Positions 49,341 through 58,106 of a stretch of 64,000 nucleotides of DNA are shown here, in pieces. The translations under genes and the position numbers were made by a program. The stretch comes from Streptomyces griseoaurantiacus (GTDB taxonomy: Bacteria > Actinomycetota > Actinomycetes > Streptomycetales > Streptomycetaceae): assembly GCA_014656015.1 (NCBI GenBank), contig BNBP01000035.1, positions 1 through 64,000 on the forward strand, given 5' to 3'. Every line of letters begins with the position of its first letter. Position 1 is the stretch's first letter. The notes below the pieces were generated by a model. That model saw nothing but the letters and a program-made list of their open reading frames with translations, was not told where the DNA came from and made no database searches.

Positions 49341-50533
49341 GCGCACACCGTCCCACGAGCACCACCGTCACCCCCGGGCCGCGCCCGCACCGGGCGCCGC
49401 CCGGGCCGCGCTCCTCGCGCGGCGGCGAGGTCCGGGTGCCCTACGAGGGGCTGCGGGACTTCGTCACGGGGGTGTTCCGTTCCCGGGGGCTGCCCCCGGG
49501 CCGTGCACTGGGGGCCGCCGAGGCTCTGTGCCACGGCGATCTCACCGGCTTCAGCACGCACGGTGTCGGCAATCTGACCCGGCTCTACCTGCCCCTGCTG
49601 GACAGCGGCCGCTGCGATCCGCGCGCCGAGCCCGAGGTCCTCGCCGACAGCGGCGCCGCGGTCCTGCTCGACGCCCGGCGCGGGCTCGGTCTGTGGACGG
49701 CGACCGAGGCGATGGAACTGGCCGCCGAGCGCGCCCGGCTGCACGGGGTCGGCCTGGTGTCGGTGCGCGGCGGGACCCACTTCGGGTGCGCGGGGCACCA
49801 CGCGCTGCGGGCCGTGGACCAGGGCATGATCGGCCTGGTCGCGTCCAACTGCGGACGGCAGCGTCTCGCCCCGCCGCCCGGCGGCGCCCTCCCGATGCTG
49901 GGCACCAACCCGCTGGCGCTGGCGGCACCTGGGGGCGAGCACCCGCCGTTCGTCCTGGACATGAGTACGACCGTGGTGCCGACCGGCCGAATCCGGGCCG
50001 CCGCCCGCGCGGGCGAACGCGTCCCGGAGGGCTGGCTGGAGGACGCCGAGGGCGCCCCGGTCGGCGATCCGGCGGCCTACGACCGCGGCGAGGCCCGGCT
50101 GCGCTGGCTCGGCGGCTCGCCGGAGACGGGCGCCCACAAGGGGTACGGGCTCGGTCTGCTGGTGGAGGTGCTCTCCGCGCTGCTGCCCGGCGCCGGTCTC
50201 GGCCCGGCCCGCGACACCTCGCCGCGGCCCGACGACGACGTCGGCCATCTGCTGCTGGCCGTGGCCCCCGGCCGGCTGCGCCCCGAGGCCGAGTTCCTGG
50301 ACGCGGCCGGCGGGCTGTTCGGCGCGCTCCTCGACTGCCCTCCGCTGCGGCCGGACGAGCCGGTCGGCTATCCCGGCCGGCGGGAATGGCAGCGCTCCCG
50401 TGACCGGCTGGCGCACGGTGTGCCGCTCGGCGCCGTGTCGCACCGTGAACTCCTCGCGCTGGCGGGGCGGTCCGGGATCGTCTTCCCCGCGTCCGTGACC
50501 GGTGGGGGCGAGGGGCAGGGGGGCGCGGCATGA
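49337..50533 (+). CDS. Ldh_2 family NAD(P)-dependent dehydrogenase (malate/lactate type)
   Basis: 398 aa, GTG at 49337 overlapping the M20 stop. The first 35 residues are a Pro/Arg-rich leader. Then RVPYEGLRDFVTGVFRSRGLPPGRA, GDLTGFSTHGVGNLTRL (the conserved His), GLVSVRGGTHFGCAGHHAL, GLVASNCGRQRLAPPPGG, MLGTNPLALAAPGG, FVLDMSTTVVPTGRI, GGSPETGAHKGYGLGLLVEVLSALL. Ldh_2 enzymes reduce 2-keto or cyclic ketimine acids (malate, sulfolactate, 2,3-diketogulonate, piperidine-2-carboxylate). This suggests reduction of a 2-oxo acid or imine in the pathway. The next gene overlaps by four bases. Confidence 0.9.
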   Translation: MSAHRPTSTTVTPGPRPHRAPPGPRSSRGGEVRVPYEGLRDFVTGVFRSRGLPPGRALGAAEALCHGDLTGFSTHGVGNLTRLYLPLLDSGRCDPRAEPEVLADSGAAVLLDARRGLGLWTATEAMELAAERARLHGVGLVSVRGGTHFGCAGHHALRAVDQGMIGLVASNCGRQRLAPPPGGALPMLGTNPLALAAPGGEHPPFVLDMSTTVVPTGRIRAAARAGERVPEGWLEDAEGAPVGDPAAYDRGEARLRWLGGSPETGAHKGYGLGLLVEVLSALLPGAGLGPARDTSPRPDDDVGHLLLAVAPGRLRPEAEFLDAAGGLFGALLDCPPLRPDEPVGYPGRREWQRSRDRLAHGVPLGAVSHRELLALAGRSGIVFPASVTGGGEGQGGAA

Positions 50534-51615
50534 CGGCGGCGCCGTACGGGCGAGGGCGGGACGGGAGGCGGCCGTGGACCGCCCACGGGCAGATGGCGGC
50601 CCCGCAGCGGACCGCCCTGCGGATCGGGATGATCGGGCTCGGGGTGATCTCCCGCTTCTACCTGGCCGCGCTCGAACGCTCCCCGGAGGCCGAGCTCGTG
50701 GCCGTGTGCGACCGCGATCCCGCCGCCCTCGCGGGGCTGCCCGCGCACCTGGAGCGTCACACCGACCACCGGCGGCTGCTGCGGGAGGCGGAGGTGGACG
50801 CCGTCGTCGTCAACGTGCCCAACGACGCGCACTTCCCGGTCTGCCGGGACGCGCTGGCGGCCGGGCGCGCGGTGTGCGTGGAGAAACCCCTGGCGACCCG
50901 GGTGGCGGACGCGCGCGCCCTCGACCGGTACGCGCGCGAGCGCGGACTCCCCCTGTTCACCTCCTTCCACCGGCGTTACAACGACCCCGTCCGCGCCCTG
51001 CTGGGGCGGCTTCCCGAAGGGGTTCCTGTGGACACGCTGACCGTGCGCTACAAGGAGACGATCGAGGAGCACGCGGGCCGCGACCGCTGGTACCTGGACC
51101 CGGCCCGCTGCGGGGGCGGCTGCCTCGCGGACAACGGCCCCAACGCCCTGGACCTCGTACGCCTCTTCCTCGGCGGGGACGTGAGCGTGGACCGGGTGGC
51201 GCTGGACCGCGACCGGCTCGGTGTCGACCGCGCCGCACGGATGCTGCTCCGGGCTCCCGCGACGGGCGCGCGGGCGCGGGTCGAGCTCGACTGGTCCTAC
51301 CCCGGTGAGCGCAAGACGGTGGAGGTCCGGCTGGCCGACGGCCGCGCGGACGCCGCCGACATGCTCGCCGGGCACACGGAGTTCAAGGGCTCCCTGTGGC
51401 ACGAGTACGCCGGTGTGCTGCGGGACTTCGCACGGGTCGTGCGGGCGCACGGGACCTCCGGTACCCGATCCCGGCCCGGTTCCCGCCCGGGCCCCGCTTC
51501 CCCGGTCGGCTCCGGACCCGGCCCCGCGCCCGACGGCCTGGCCGTCGCCGAACTGGTGGCCGCCTGCTACACCCTGGCGGACGGCGCCCCCGAACGAGAG
51601 GAGACCCACGCGTGA
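50530..51615 (+). CDS. Gfo/Idh/MocA family oxidoreductase, copy 2
   Basis: 361 aa. A 30-residue leader precedes LRIGMIGLGVISRFYLAALERSPEAELVAVCDRD (Rossmann fold). The EKP motif is in GRAVCVEKPLATRVADARAL (about 115-135), and the C-terminal domain contains WYLDPARCGGGCLADNGPNALDLVRLFLGG, in which the common GGGxLxDxGxHxxD motif has Asn in place of the His. A Ser/Gly/Pro-rich insert lies near the C-terminus. It is similar in fold but not closely similar to copy 1, so it likely acts on another hydroxyl or a different step. It overlaps both neighbours by four bases. Confidence 0.88.
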   Translation: MTAAPYGRGRDGRRPWTAHGQMAAPQRTALRIGMIGLGVISRFYLAALERSPEAELVAVCDRDPAALAGLPAHLERHTDHRRLLREAEVDAVVVNVPNDAHFPVCRDALAAGRAVCVEKPLATRVADARALDRYARERGLPLFTSFHRRYNDPVRALLGRLPEGVPVDTLTVRYKETIEEHAGRDRWYLDPARCGGGCLADNGPNALDLVRLFLGGDVSVDRVALDRDRLGVDRAARMLLRAPATGARARVELDWSYPGERKTVEVRLADGRADAADMLAGHTEFKGSLWHEYAGVLRDFARVVRAHGTSGTRSRPGSRPGPASPVGSGPGPAPDGLAVAELVAACYTLADGAPEREETHA

Positions 51616-52067
51616 ACCCCGCGGAGGACGGCGCCAAGCGCGTCGTCCACGGCCCCCTGGTGAAGGTCCTCACCCACCGCCTGGACCGGCGCGGCATGTC
51701 GCTGGAGCCCTACGCCAGCCGGTGCGTGCGGCGCGGCGAGGTGCACGAGCTGGTCACCACCGACCACACGGACACCTCCGCCGGTGCCCGCGTGGACCGG
51801 GTGGGGTTCCTCGGCTTCGTCGAACTGGCCTGCGCCGGAGTGCTGGACCGCGGTGACACGGTCCTGGCCGGCGGACTGCCGATCGGCACGGTGCTCGGTT
51901 TCGACGCCTGCCACTTCCCGAACCACTACAACATCCTCATCCGCGCGCCCCGGCCGGTGACGGGCCTGGAACTGTCGCTCTCGCCGGAGACGGAGATCCG
52001 GTTCGAGTGCGCCTCCCGCCGGGCGCGCGGGCCGGGGGTGGAAGACCTCAGCGTGCTCCTCCGCTGA
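51612..52067 (+). CDS. DUF6917-like protein
   Basis: 151 aa, GTG overlapping the previous stop. Conserved-looking core: KRVVHGPLVKVLTHRLDRRGMSLEPYASRCVRRGEVHELVTTDHTD, then GFLGFVELACAGVLDRGD and IGTVLGFDACHFPNHYNILIRA. It has no membrane segment or known catalytic motif; the His and Cys residues of FDACHFPNHYN could bind metal. I assign DUF6917 from memory of the family pattern. As last gene of the coupled operon it may be an accessory or a small enzyme of the pathway. It converges with the methyltransferase gene and overlaps it by 20 bases. Confidence 0.75.
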   Translation: MNPAEDGAKRVVHGPLVKVLTHRLDRRGMSLEPYASRCVRRGEVHELVTTDHTDTSAGARVDRVGFLGFVELACAGVLDRGDTVLAGGLPIGTVLGFDACHFPNHYNILIRAPRPVTGLELSLSPETEIRFECASRRARGPGVEDLSVLLR

Positions 52068-52728
52068 GACCGGTGTCGACGAGGGCGGCGAAGGAGCGGT
52101 CGCCGCCGTAGTCGAGTTCGTGGCGTTCGAGCACCCGGGAGCCGGGCAGCAGGTCGAGGAAGTGGCTCAGGGGCCGCAGTCGGGAGAACCGGCCGACCGG
52201 GACGGCCGCCCGCTCGTACTCGATCAGCAGCAGGTGCCGGGTGGCGAGCGACAAGGTGCGGAAGAGGGCGGCCAGTTCTGCGTCGTCGAGGAGGTGCATG
52301 AGCACCCACACGCAGACGGTCACATCGGCCGGACGGCCCACCAGACGGTCGACGTCCTCCAGGGTCAGATCCTGGGCGCGGAGCAGGTGCAGGCTGACGT
52401 GATCGAGGTCCGCGCAGGCCGTGCGGGCCGACTCCAGCATGCCGGGGGTCATGTCGAGCGCCGCGACCCGCCGGGCCGCGGCCGCGAGCGTGGGGGTGAG
52501 CCGGCCGATGCCGCAGCCGATCTCGAGGACCGTGCCGATGCCTTCGGGCAGTTCCTGACCGGCGCGCTTGAGCAGACGGGCGAGGGTCCGCCGGGTCTCC
52601 TCGGTGACCGCCTCCCCCAGTTCGGGCGGCTGCTGGGCGCGCATCACGCGGGCGAGTCCTGCGCGTCGCGCACGCGCGTGCCATTCGCGGGCGATCTCCT
52701 CGGGCGAGGGGGGTGTGGTGTGCGTCAT
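52048..52728 (-). CDS. Class I SAM-dependent methyltransferase
   Basis: 226 aa. Motif I is GTVLEIGCGIGRLTPTLAAAARRVAALDMTPGML (about 65-98); motif II is DVTVCVWVLMHLLDDAELAALFRTL. The C-terminal region (LLLIEYERAAVPVGRF, SHFLDLLPGSRVLERHELDY) forms the remaining strands. It resembles small-molecule methyltransferases of the Methyltransf_11/25 type. Its position at the edge of the biosynthetic region suggests it tailors the product, but it could be independent; it has its own leftward promoter region next to the GH64 gene. Confidence 0.88.
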   Translation of the reverse strand: MTHTTPPSPEEIAREWHARARRAGLARVMRAQQPPELGEAVTEETRRTLARLLKRAGQELPEGIGTVLEIGCGIGRLTPTLAAAARRVAALDMTPGMLESARTACADLDHVSLHLLRAQDLTLEDVDRLVGRPADVTVCVWVLMHLLDDAELAALFRTLSLATRHLLLIEYERAAVPVGRFSRLRPLSHFLDLLPGSRVLERHELDYGGDRSFAALVDTGLSGGAR

Positions 52729-52814
52729 GCGGTGATCAACGACCTTCGTCCGGAAAAGGAACCGGAGTCCGCCCCACCGTCACCGTCCTTGACGTGCACA
52801 CCTCTTGACCGGGG

Positions 52815-52868
52815 ATTGGTTCAGTCCAATAGTGGAACTCGCGCTCACTCCCCTTGAGAGCGCTCTCA
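52815..52868 (+). promoter_or_regulatory. GH64 promoter: ATTGG-N6-CCAAT dyad and CebR-like palindrome
   Basis: ATTGGTTCAGTCCAAT (52815-52830) is a dyad similar to the dre-like sites of the chitinase promoter. TGAGAGCGCTCTCA (52855-52868) is a perfect 14-bp palindrome of the LacI/CebR kind (core GAGCGCTC). The latter ends 39 bases before the GTG start, a good place for repression. Confidence 0.65.
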
Positions 52869-52907
52869 CACGGCACCCTCCACCCCACACTCCCCCAGGA
52901 GCCCGTC

Positions 52908-54569
52908 GTGCTCTCCCGTCGTGCCCTTCTCACCGCCGCGGTGGCCACGGCCGCCGCGCTCCCGCTCGCGAGCGCCGGCACCGCCAGTGCCGCCGCCTCC
53001 CTCCCTCTCACCCTGGCCAACAACTCCGGCAGTTCCGCGCAGGTCTACGCCTACGTCACCGGCGCCGACACCTCCGGCTGGCCCGGGTTCGTCACCGGTG
53101 ACGGCGTCTTCCACCGGCTGGCGGACGTCTCCGCCGTGCAGACCCCGACGCCCGACTACTCCATCGCCCTCGGTGGTTCGGGCTCCTCCCCCGTCCGGCT
53201 GACGCTGCGCGACTACATCATCGGCGGCCGCGTCTGGTTCTCCGTCGGGAAGAAGATCCAGTTCTTCGTCAACCCGGCGAGCCTGAACGGCGGGAGACCC
53301 GGCCTCGTCCAGCCCGGCTTCACCAGCAACGACCCCAACTGGACCACCAACTGGGGCTTCGCCGAGTTCACCTACAACTCGGCCAACCTGTACGCCAACA
53401 TCAGCTACGTGGACATGGTCGCCCTGCCGATCTCGATGTCCACCACCGGCGCCTCCGGGAACCAGTCGGTGCCGGCGCTGCCCTCGACCGCGCTGGCCTC
53501 CATCGCCTCGGGGCTGCGCACGCAGCACTCGGCGGACGGGGCGCCGTGGGACCGGCTCGTCGCCACCGACTCCTCCGGCGCGGTGCTGCGGGTACTGGCC
53601 CCCTCGCACGCGCCGGCCGACTTCGGCTCGTACTGGAGACCGTATCTGGACCGGGTGTGGGACCACTTCCGCAGCAACACCCTCACCATCGACGGCCAGG
53701 GCTCGATCGGGGCGTACTCGGGCCGGGTCAGCGGCGACGTCCTGACGTTCTCGGGGCTCAACACCAACGGGGTGCCGTTCACCAAGCCCTCGGCCGCCGA
53801 CATCTTCGGCTGTGCGAGCGGTCCCCTCTACAATTCCGGCTCCGACGCGCGCGGCGCGATCGCGGCCCGGCTGGCCGCCGCCCTCAACCGCTCCAACCTC
53901 CTGGTGTCCGGGGGCGCCAACCAGCCGAGCGGGGTGCGGCCCGACCAGTACTACACGGAGTCGATCACCAACCACTACGCCCGGCTGGTGCACCGGTTCT
54001 CCACCGTCGGCTACGCCTTCCCCTACGACGACGTCGGCCCCACGGGCAGCGCCCCGGTCGACGGCCATCTGCAGGACGTGGCGCCCACGTCCTGGACGCT
54101 CACCCTCGGTCCCGGCTCCGGCGGTTCCGGTGGCGGCGGGGGTGGCGGAGGCGGCGGCACCAGCGCGTACGCCACCGTCCAGGCGGAGAGCTACAGCTCG
54201 CAGAGCGGCACCCAGACGGAGGCCTGCTCGGACAGCGGGGGCGGGCAGGACGTGGGTTACATCGGAGCCGGTGACTGGCTGAAGTACTCCGGCCTGGACT
54301 TCGGCAGTTCCTCCCCCACGCAGTTCGTGGCGCGGGTCGCCTCGGGGGTCGGGGCCGGGGTGAGCGGGGCGATCCGGGTACGGATCGACAGCGCGACCGG
54401 GCCGCAGATCGCGGAGATCGACCTCGGTGACACCGGCGGCTGGCAGAGCTGGCGCACCATACCGGCGAACGTCACCCGCTCCGTGACCGGTGTGCACGAC
54501 GTCTATCTGACCTTCGCGGACAGCAGCACCGAGTTCGTCAACGTCAACTGGTTCACGTTCACCAAGTGA
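52908..54569 (+). CDS. Secreted GH64 beta-1,3-glucanase with CBM6
   Basis: 553 aa from the GTG at 52908, preceded by AGGAG; the longer frame upstream contains the operator. Twin-arginine signal LSRRALLTAAVATAAALPLASAGTASA. The GH64 (thaumatin-like laminaripentaose-producing) domain spans about 30-400: LPLTLANNSGSSAQVYAYVTG, FVNPASLNGGRPGLVQPGF, WTTNWGFAEFTYN, YVDMVALPI, YAFPYDDVG. A Gly/Ser linker of about 20 residues joins a CBM6-type module (about 425-550: VQAESYSSQSGTQTEACSDSGGGQDVGYIGAGDWLKY, VDVYLTF-like end). It cleaves fungal or algal beta-1,3-glucan outside the cell. Confidence 0.93.
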   Translation: MLSRRALLTAAVATAAALPLASAGTASAAASLPLTLANNSGSSAQVYAYVTGADTSGWPGFVTGDGVFHRLADVSAVQTPTPDYSIALGGSGSSPVRLTLRDYIIGGRVWFSVGKKIQFFVNPASLNGGRPGLVQPGFTSNDPNWTTNWGFAEFTYNSANLYANISYVDMVALPISMSTTGASGNQSVPALPSTALASIASGLRTQHSADGAPWDRLVATDSSGAVLRVLAPSHAPADFGSYWRPYLDRVWDHFRSNTLTIDGQGSIGAYSGRVSGDVLTFSGLNTNGVPFTKPSAADIFGCASGPLYNSGSDARGAIAARLAAALNRSNLLVSGGANQPSGVRPDQYYTESITNHYARLVHRFSTVGYAFPYDDVGPTGSAPVDGHLQDVAPTSWTLTLGPGSGGSGGGGGGGGGGTSAYATVQAESYSSQSGTQTEACSDSGGGQDVGYIGAGDWLKYSGLDFGSSSPTQFVARVASGVGAGVSGAIRVRIDSATGPQIAEIDLGDTGGWQSWRTIPANVTRSVTGVHDVYLTFADSSTEFVNVNWFTFTK

Positions 54570-54581
54570 GGGCCTGAAGGC

Positions 54582-54630
54582 GGCCGGCCGGTCCCCCGCG
54601 CACCTGAGGTGGGCGGGGGACCGGCCGGCC
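54582..54630. terminator. Long bidirectional terminator
   Basis: An 18-bp perfect stem (54582-54599 with 54613-54630) encloses a 13-base loop containing its own CACCT-G-AGGTG dyad. It sits between the convergent GH64 and GH92 genes. Confidence 0.85.
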
Positions 54631-54651
54631 GTCGTGCGCGGGCCGTACCGG

Positions 54652-57600
54652 TCAGGCGGGCAGCGTCCACCTCTGGGCGGCGCCGCCGTCGCAGACCCGG
54701 AGCTGGAGCTGGGTCCCCTCGGTGGTGGACGGCGCGGCCAGGCAGAGCCCGGAGTTGGTGTTCACCAGCCGTCCCGCGGACGTCGCCCGCCACTGCTGGG
54801 CGTTGGTCCCGTTGCAGGTGTAGAGCTGCACCCTGGTGCCCTCGGTGGTGCCGCTGTCGGCGGCGTCCACGCAGCCGCCCCGCAGGCGCAGGGTGCTGTC
54901 GGCGGCCACGGTGACGGTCTGGGCCTCGCCGCCGTCGCAGCCGCGGATCTGGATCGGTGTGCCGTCGGCCGTGGCACCGGACCTGTCGTCCAGGCACAGG
55001 TTCTGGCCGGCCCCCGCGGTGACGGGACCGGTGCGGGCGCGCGGGGCGGCGGGCAGGTTCCACTTCTGGGCGGTGCCGCCCGCGCAGTCGCGGATCTCCA
55101 GACGGGTGCCGTCGGCGGTCGAGGCGTTCGGATCGTTCAGGCAGCGCCCGGAGTTGGTGTTGACCAGGGTGCCGCCGGACCCGGGGGACCAGGCCTGCGC
55201 CCCGGTCCCGTTGCAGGTCCACAGGCGGACCGCCGTGCCGTTGGCGGTGCCGCTGTTGGCGACGTCCAGGCACTTGCCGAGCGCCCGCAGGGTGCCGTCG
55301 CCGGCGACCGTCCAGTCCTGTGCGTAGGTGCTGTTGCAGGTGTGGATCTGCACGGCGGTGCCGTCCGCGGTGCCCGAGTGGTCGACGTCGAGGCACGTGC
55401 CCGCGTTCACGCCGGAGGTGACGATGCCGGCCCTCGGGTCCGGCGGGGCGAGGACGGAGCCGTGGTAGGAGGGCGGTGCCGCGCTCGCCGCGCTCGCCCA
55501 GGAGGTGTTGGCGGTGGTGCCCAGGCGGTAGGTGAGGGTGCCCCCGTCGCTGAGGGCGTTCGTGGGCGCGTAGGCGTTGTTCCAGGCGGCGCCGTCGAAG
55601 CTCGCGGACTGCACGTAGGGGGCGTCGTCGGCGGCTCCCTCACCGTTGATCGTGAGGGTCCGGCCCGAGGGCAGGGTGAGCACGGCCTGGGGGAACAGCG
55701 GGGAGCCGAGGGCCAGGTCGTCGGTGCCGGGGGTCATCGGGAACATGCCGAGGGCCGACCACACGTACCAGGCGCTCATCGCGCCGAGGTCGTCGTTGCC
55801 GTCGGCGAGACCGGCGGGGGTGTTGGCCCAGATCTGGTCCTGGATGGCCCGCACGGTGCTCTGGGTCTTGTAGGGCTCGCCGAGGTAGTCGTACTCCCAG
55901 GGCAGTTCGATGCTGGGCTCGTTGCCGACCCAGGCGTAGCCGTTGGCACCGGTGTAGCTGCGCAGCACGGTGTCGAGGTAGTCGCTCATCACGGCGTCGC
56001 CGCCCTTGGCGGCGGCCAGTCCGGCCACGTCGAAGGGGACCATGCCGCTGTAGATCCAGGAGTCCGCCTCGACCATGTCGGTGCCGCTGGTGGGGTCGAA
56101 CCCGGCCGTCCAGGTGCCGTCGGCGTTGCGCGGCTGGACGAATCCGGAGGCCGGGTCGAGGGTGCCGCGCCAGTCCTGGGCGCGGTCGGCGTAGGTGCGC
56201 TGGTTCGCCGTGTCGCCGAGCGCGCCGGCGAACGTGGAGAGCGCGAAGTCGGCGGTGGCGTACTCCAGGGTGGTGGCCACCGGGCCGTAGAAGTTGCAGC
56301 AGCCGTAGCCGCCGTTGTGCGGCAGGTAGCCGGGGGCGTCGAGGTAGTTGAGGCCAGGCCGGTCGTTGTTGGCGGTGCTCGCCTGTTTCACCAGGCCGGC
56401 GAGGGCGGCCGAGGTGTCGAAGTCCCGGGCGCCGAAGGCGTGGTAGTCGGCGAGGATGGCGGCCGCCGGGTCGCCGACCATGACGTAGGACTCGCCGTTG
56501 TTCTCCGACCACTTGGGGAAGACGCCCGTCTGCCGGTAGTCGTCGAGCATCGACTGGGCGGTGTCCGAGGCCACCTCGGGGCTGACCAGCGCCTCGAGCT
56601 GCGCCTGGGAACGGTAGATGTCCCAGCCGGAGTAGTTGGCGTAGGCGGCGTCGTGGCCGGGGTCGACGGTGTGCGTCCTGCCGTCGAAGCCGTAGTACTG
56701 GCCGGTGGTGTCGCTGATGACGTTCGGGTGCAGCAGCGAGTGGTAGAGCGCGGTGTAGAAGAGGGTCTGCCGGTCGGTGGTGCCGCCGGAGATCCCGATC
56801 TTCCCGAGTGCGTCGTTCCAGGCCCGGTGGGCGGCCGCGCGGGTGGCGTCGAAGTCCCAGCCGGGTGCCTCGGCGGTGCGGTTGGCGACCGCGCCCGCGA
56901 CGGAGACGTAGGAGAGTCCCACCTTGGCCCGGACGACCTGGCCGCCGGTGGTGTCGAAGGTGACGCGGGCGTTCGCGCCGGAGGTGCTCTGCGCGGTGTA
57001 CGGGCGGTCGAAGACCATGTCGAAGTAGACGGTGTAGGTGTTGCCCGCGCCGCAGAACCGGCCGCTGGTGACCTGCCCGCTCACCTCGGTGGCGGAGACG
57101 GCGGTGAACCTCGTGTTCGAGCCGCCGTTCTGGCTGCCGCCCAGTTTGAAGAGCAGATTGGCCTGGGTGGTGGAGGGGAAGGTGAAGCGGGCCATGCCAC
57201 TGCGGGTGGTCGCGGTGAGTTCGGTGGTCACCTTGTTGTCGAGGGCGACCTTGTACGCGCCGGCCGTGGCGGACTCGGCGGAGTGCGAGAAGGAGTCCTT
57301 GGCCGCGTAGTCGACGGCGCCGACGGTGGGCAGTACGGGGATGTCGCCCGCGGCGCCGCAGCCGGGCCCGGCGATGTGGGTGAGGCTGAAGCCGGTGATC
57401 GAGGAGTCCTTGTACTCGTAGCCGCCGCCGGGCGGCCGGGAGGGGGTGTCCGGGCTCCACTGGACCATGCCGAACGGCATGTCGGCCCCGGGGAAGTCGT
57501 TGGCGTCGTTGGACGTCCCGATGAACGGGTTGACCAGAGCCGCCGGGTCCGTGACGGGCGCCGCCGCCCTCTCCGCCGGACGGGCGGAGCCGGCCGAGGC

Positions 57601-57732
57601 CTGGACGGGCATAGCGAACGTGGCGATCAGGGCCAGGCCCGCGCCCGCCCCGGTCAGGGCGGCGAGGCGCCGCCATCGGGGTGGACACCTGCGCGCCGCG
57701 GCGCGCACGGCACCGGTCGAGGGGGATCTCAT
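54652..57732 (-). CDS. Secreted GH92 alpha-mannosidase with two ricin-B lectin domains
   Basis: 1026 aa from the ATG at 57732, with AGGAGG upstream; the longer frame starts in the operator region. Signal peptide to about residue 46. The GH92 N-terminal beta domain and (alpha/alpha)6 barrel (about 60-745) carry ALVNPFIGTSNDANDFPGADMPFGMVQWSPD, YSGWDIYRSQAQLEAL, GESYVMVGDPAAAILADYHAFG, NEPSIELPWEYDYLGEPYKTQ and GNDDLGAMSAWYVWSALGMFPMTPG. GH92 enzymes are calcium-dependent exo-alpha-mannosidases. The last 260 residues hold two ricin-type beta-trefoils with repeated CLDV..GT..Q/W motifs (KCLDVANSGTANGTAVRLWTCNGT and similar). It probably trims fungal mannan. Confidence 0.93.
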   Translation of the reverse strand: MRSPSTGAVRAAARRCPPRWRRLAALTGAGAGLALIATFAMPVQASAGSARPAERAAAPVTDPAALVNPFIGTSNDANDFPGADMPFGMVQWSPDTPSRPPGGGYEYKDSSITGFSLTHIAGPGCGAAGDIPVLPTVGAVDYAAKDSFSHSAESATAGAYKVALDNKVTTELTATTRSGMARFTFPSTTQANLLFKLGGSQNGGSNTRFTAVSATEVSGQVTSGRFCGAGNTYTVYFDMVFDRPYTAQSTSGANARVTFDTTGGQVVRAKVGLSYVSVAGAVANRTAEAPGWDFDATRAAAHRAWNDALGKIGISGGTTDRQTLFYTALYHSLLHPNVISDTTGQYYGFDGRTHTVDPGHDAAYANYSGWDIYRSQAQLEALVSPEVASDTAQSMLDDYRQTGVFPKWSENNGESYVMVGDPAAAILADYHAFGARDFDTSAALAGLVKQASTANNDRPGLNYLDAPGYLPHNGGYGCCNFYGPVATTLEYATADFALSTFAGALGDTANQRTYADRAQDWRGTLDPASGFVQPRNADGTWTAGFDPTSGTDMVEADSWIYSGMVPFDVAGLAAAKGGDAVMSDYLDTVLRSYTGANGYAWVGNEPSIELPWEYDYLGEPYKTQSTVRAIQDQIWANTPAGLADGNDDLGAMSAWYVWSALGMFPMTPGTDDLALGSPLFPQAVLTLPSGRTLTINGEGAADDAPYVQSASFDGAAWNNAYAPTNALSDGGTLTYRLGTTANTSWASAASAAPPSYHGSVLAPPDPRAGIVTSGVNAGTCLDVDHSGTADGTAVQIHTCNSTYAQDWTVAGDGTLRALGKCLDVANSGTANGTAVRLWTCNGTGAQAWSPGSGGTLVNTNSGRCLNDPNASTADGTRLEIRDCAGGTAQKWNLPAAPRARTGPVTAGAGQNLCLDDRSGATADGTPIQIRGCDGGEAQTVTVAADSTLRLRGGCVDAADSGTTEGTRVQLYTCNGTNAQQWRATSAGRLVNTNSGLCLAAPSTTEGTQLQLRVCDGGAAQRWTLPA

Positions 57733-58106
57733 GAGCCGCCTCCTGTGCGAGGAATGGGGGGTGGCCGTGCGGGTCGGAGGGCGCCGAACGCGGCGAGTGC
57801 CGGGTGACAACGTTGTCCGAGCAGATGCGGGACGCTCGGCGGGGCGGCGGGCACGGTTGCGGTGCGGGGGTAGGCGCCGGACTCCCGGGGCGCACGGAGT
57901 GCGGGCCGGGACGGCCGACGGATGCCGGGGAGGAGCCGAAGAGGGAAGCGCTCCGCCACGTTAGAGATCGATCATGGGCATGTCAACAGAGGGGTGGACA
58001 CCGTTCCCCGGCGCACGGCGCGGGCCGCCGGGTAGCGTGGAGGACGGGGTGGTGTCCGGCCCGGAGCGGCGGCGCCCGGAGGCCGGGCTCCCACGAGGAG
58101 GTACCC
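57733..58106. other. Divergent intergenic region GH92 / DUF488
   Basis: 374 bases. It contains the perfect LacI-type palindrome at 57806-57817 and, near 57945, a weaker AGCGCT-centred dyad. AT-rich sequence at 57960-57985 may hold a promoter. No gene is supported. Confidence 0.5.
57806..57817. promoter_or_regulatory. LacI-type operator GACAACGTTGTC
   Basis: Perfect 12-bp palindrome with central CG, 74 bases upstream of the GH92 start. This form of operator is commonly found before glycosidase genes of actinomycetes. The cognate LacI protein is not encoded in the window. Confidence 0.65.
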
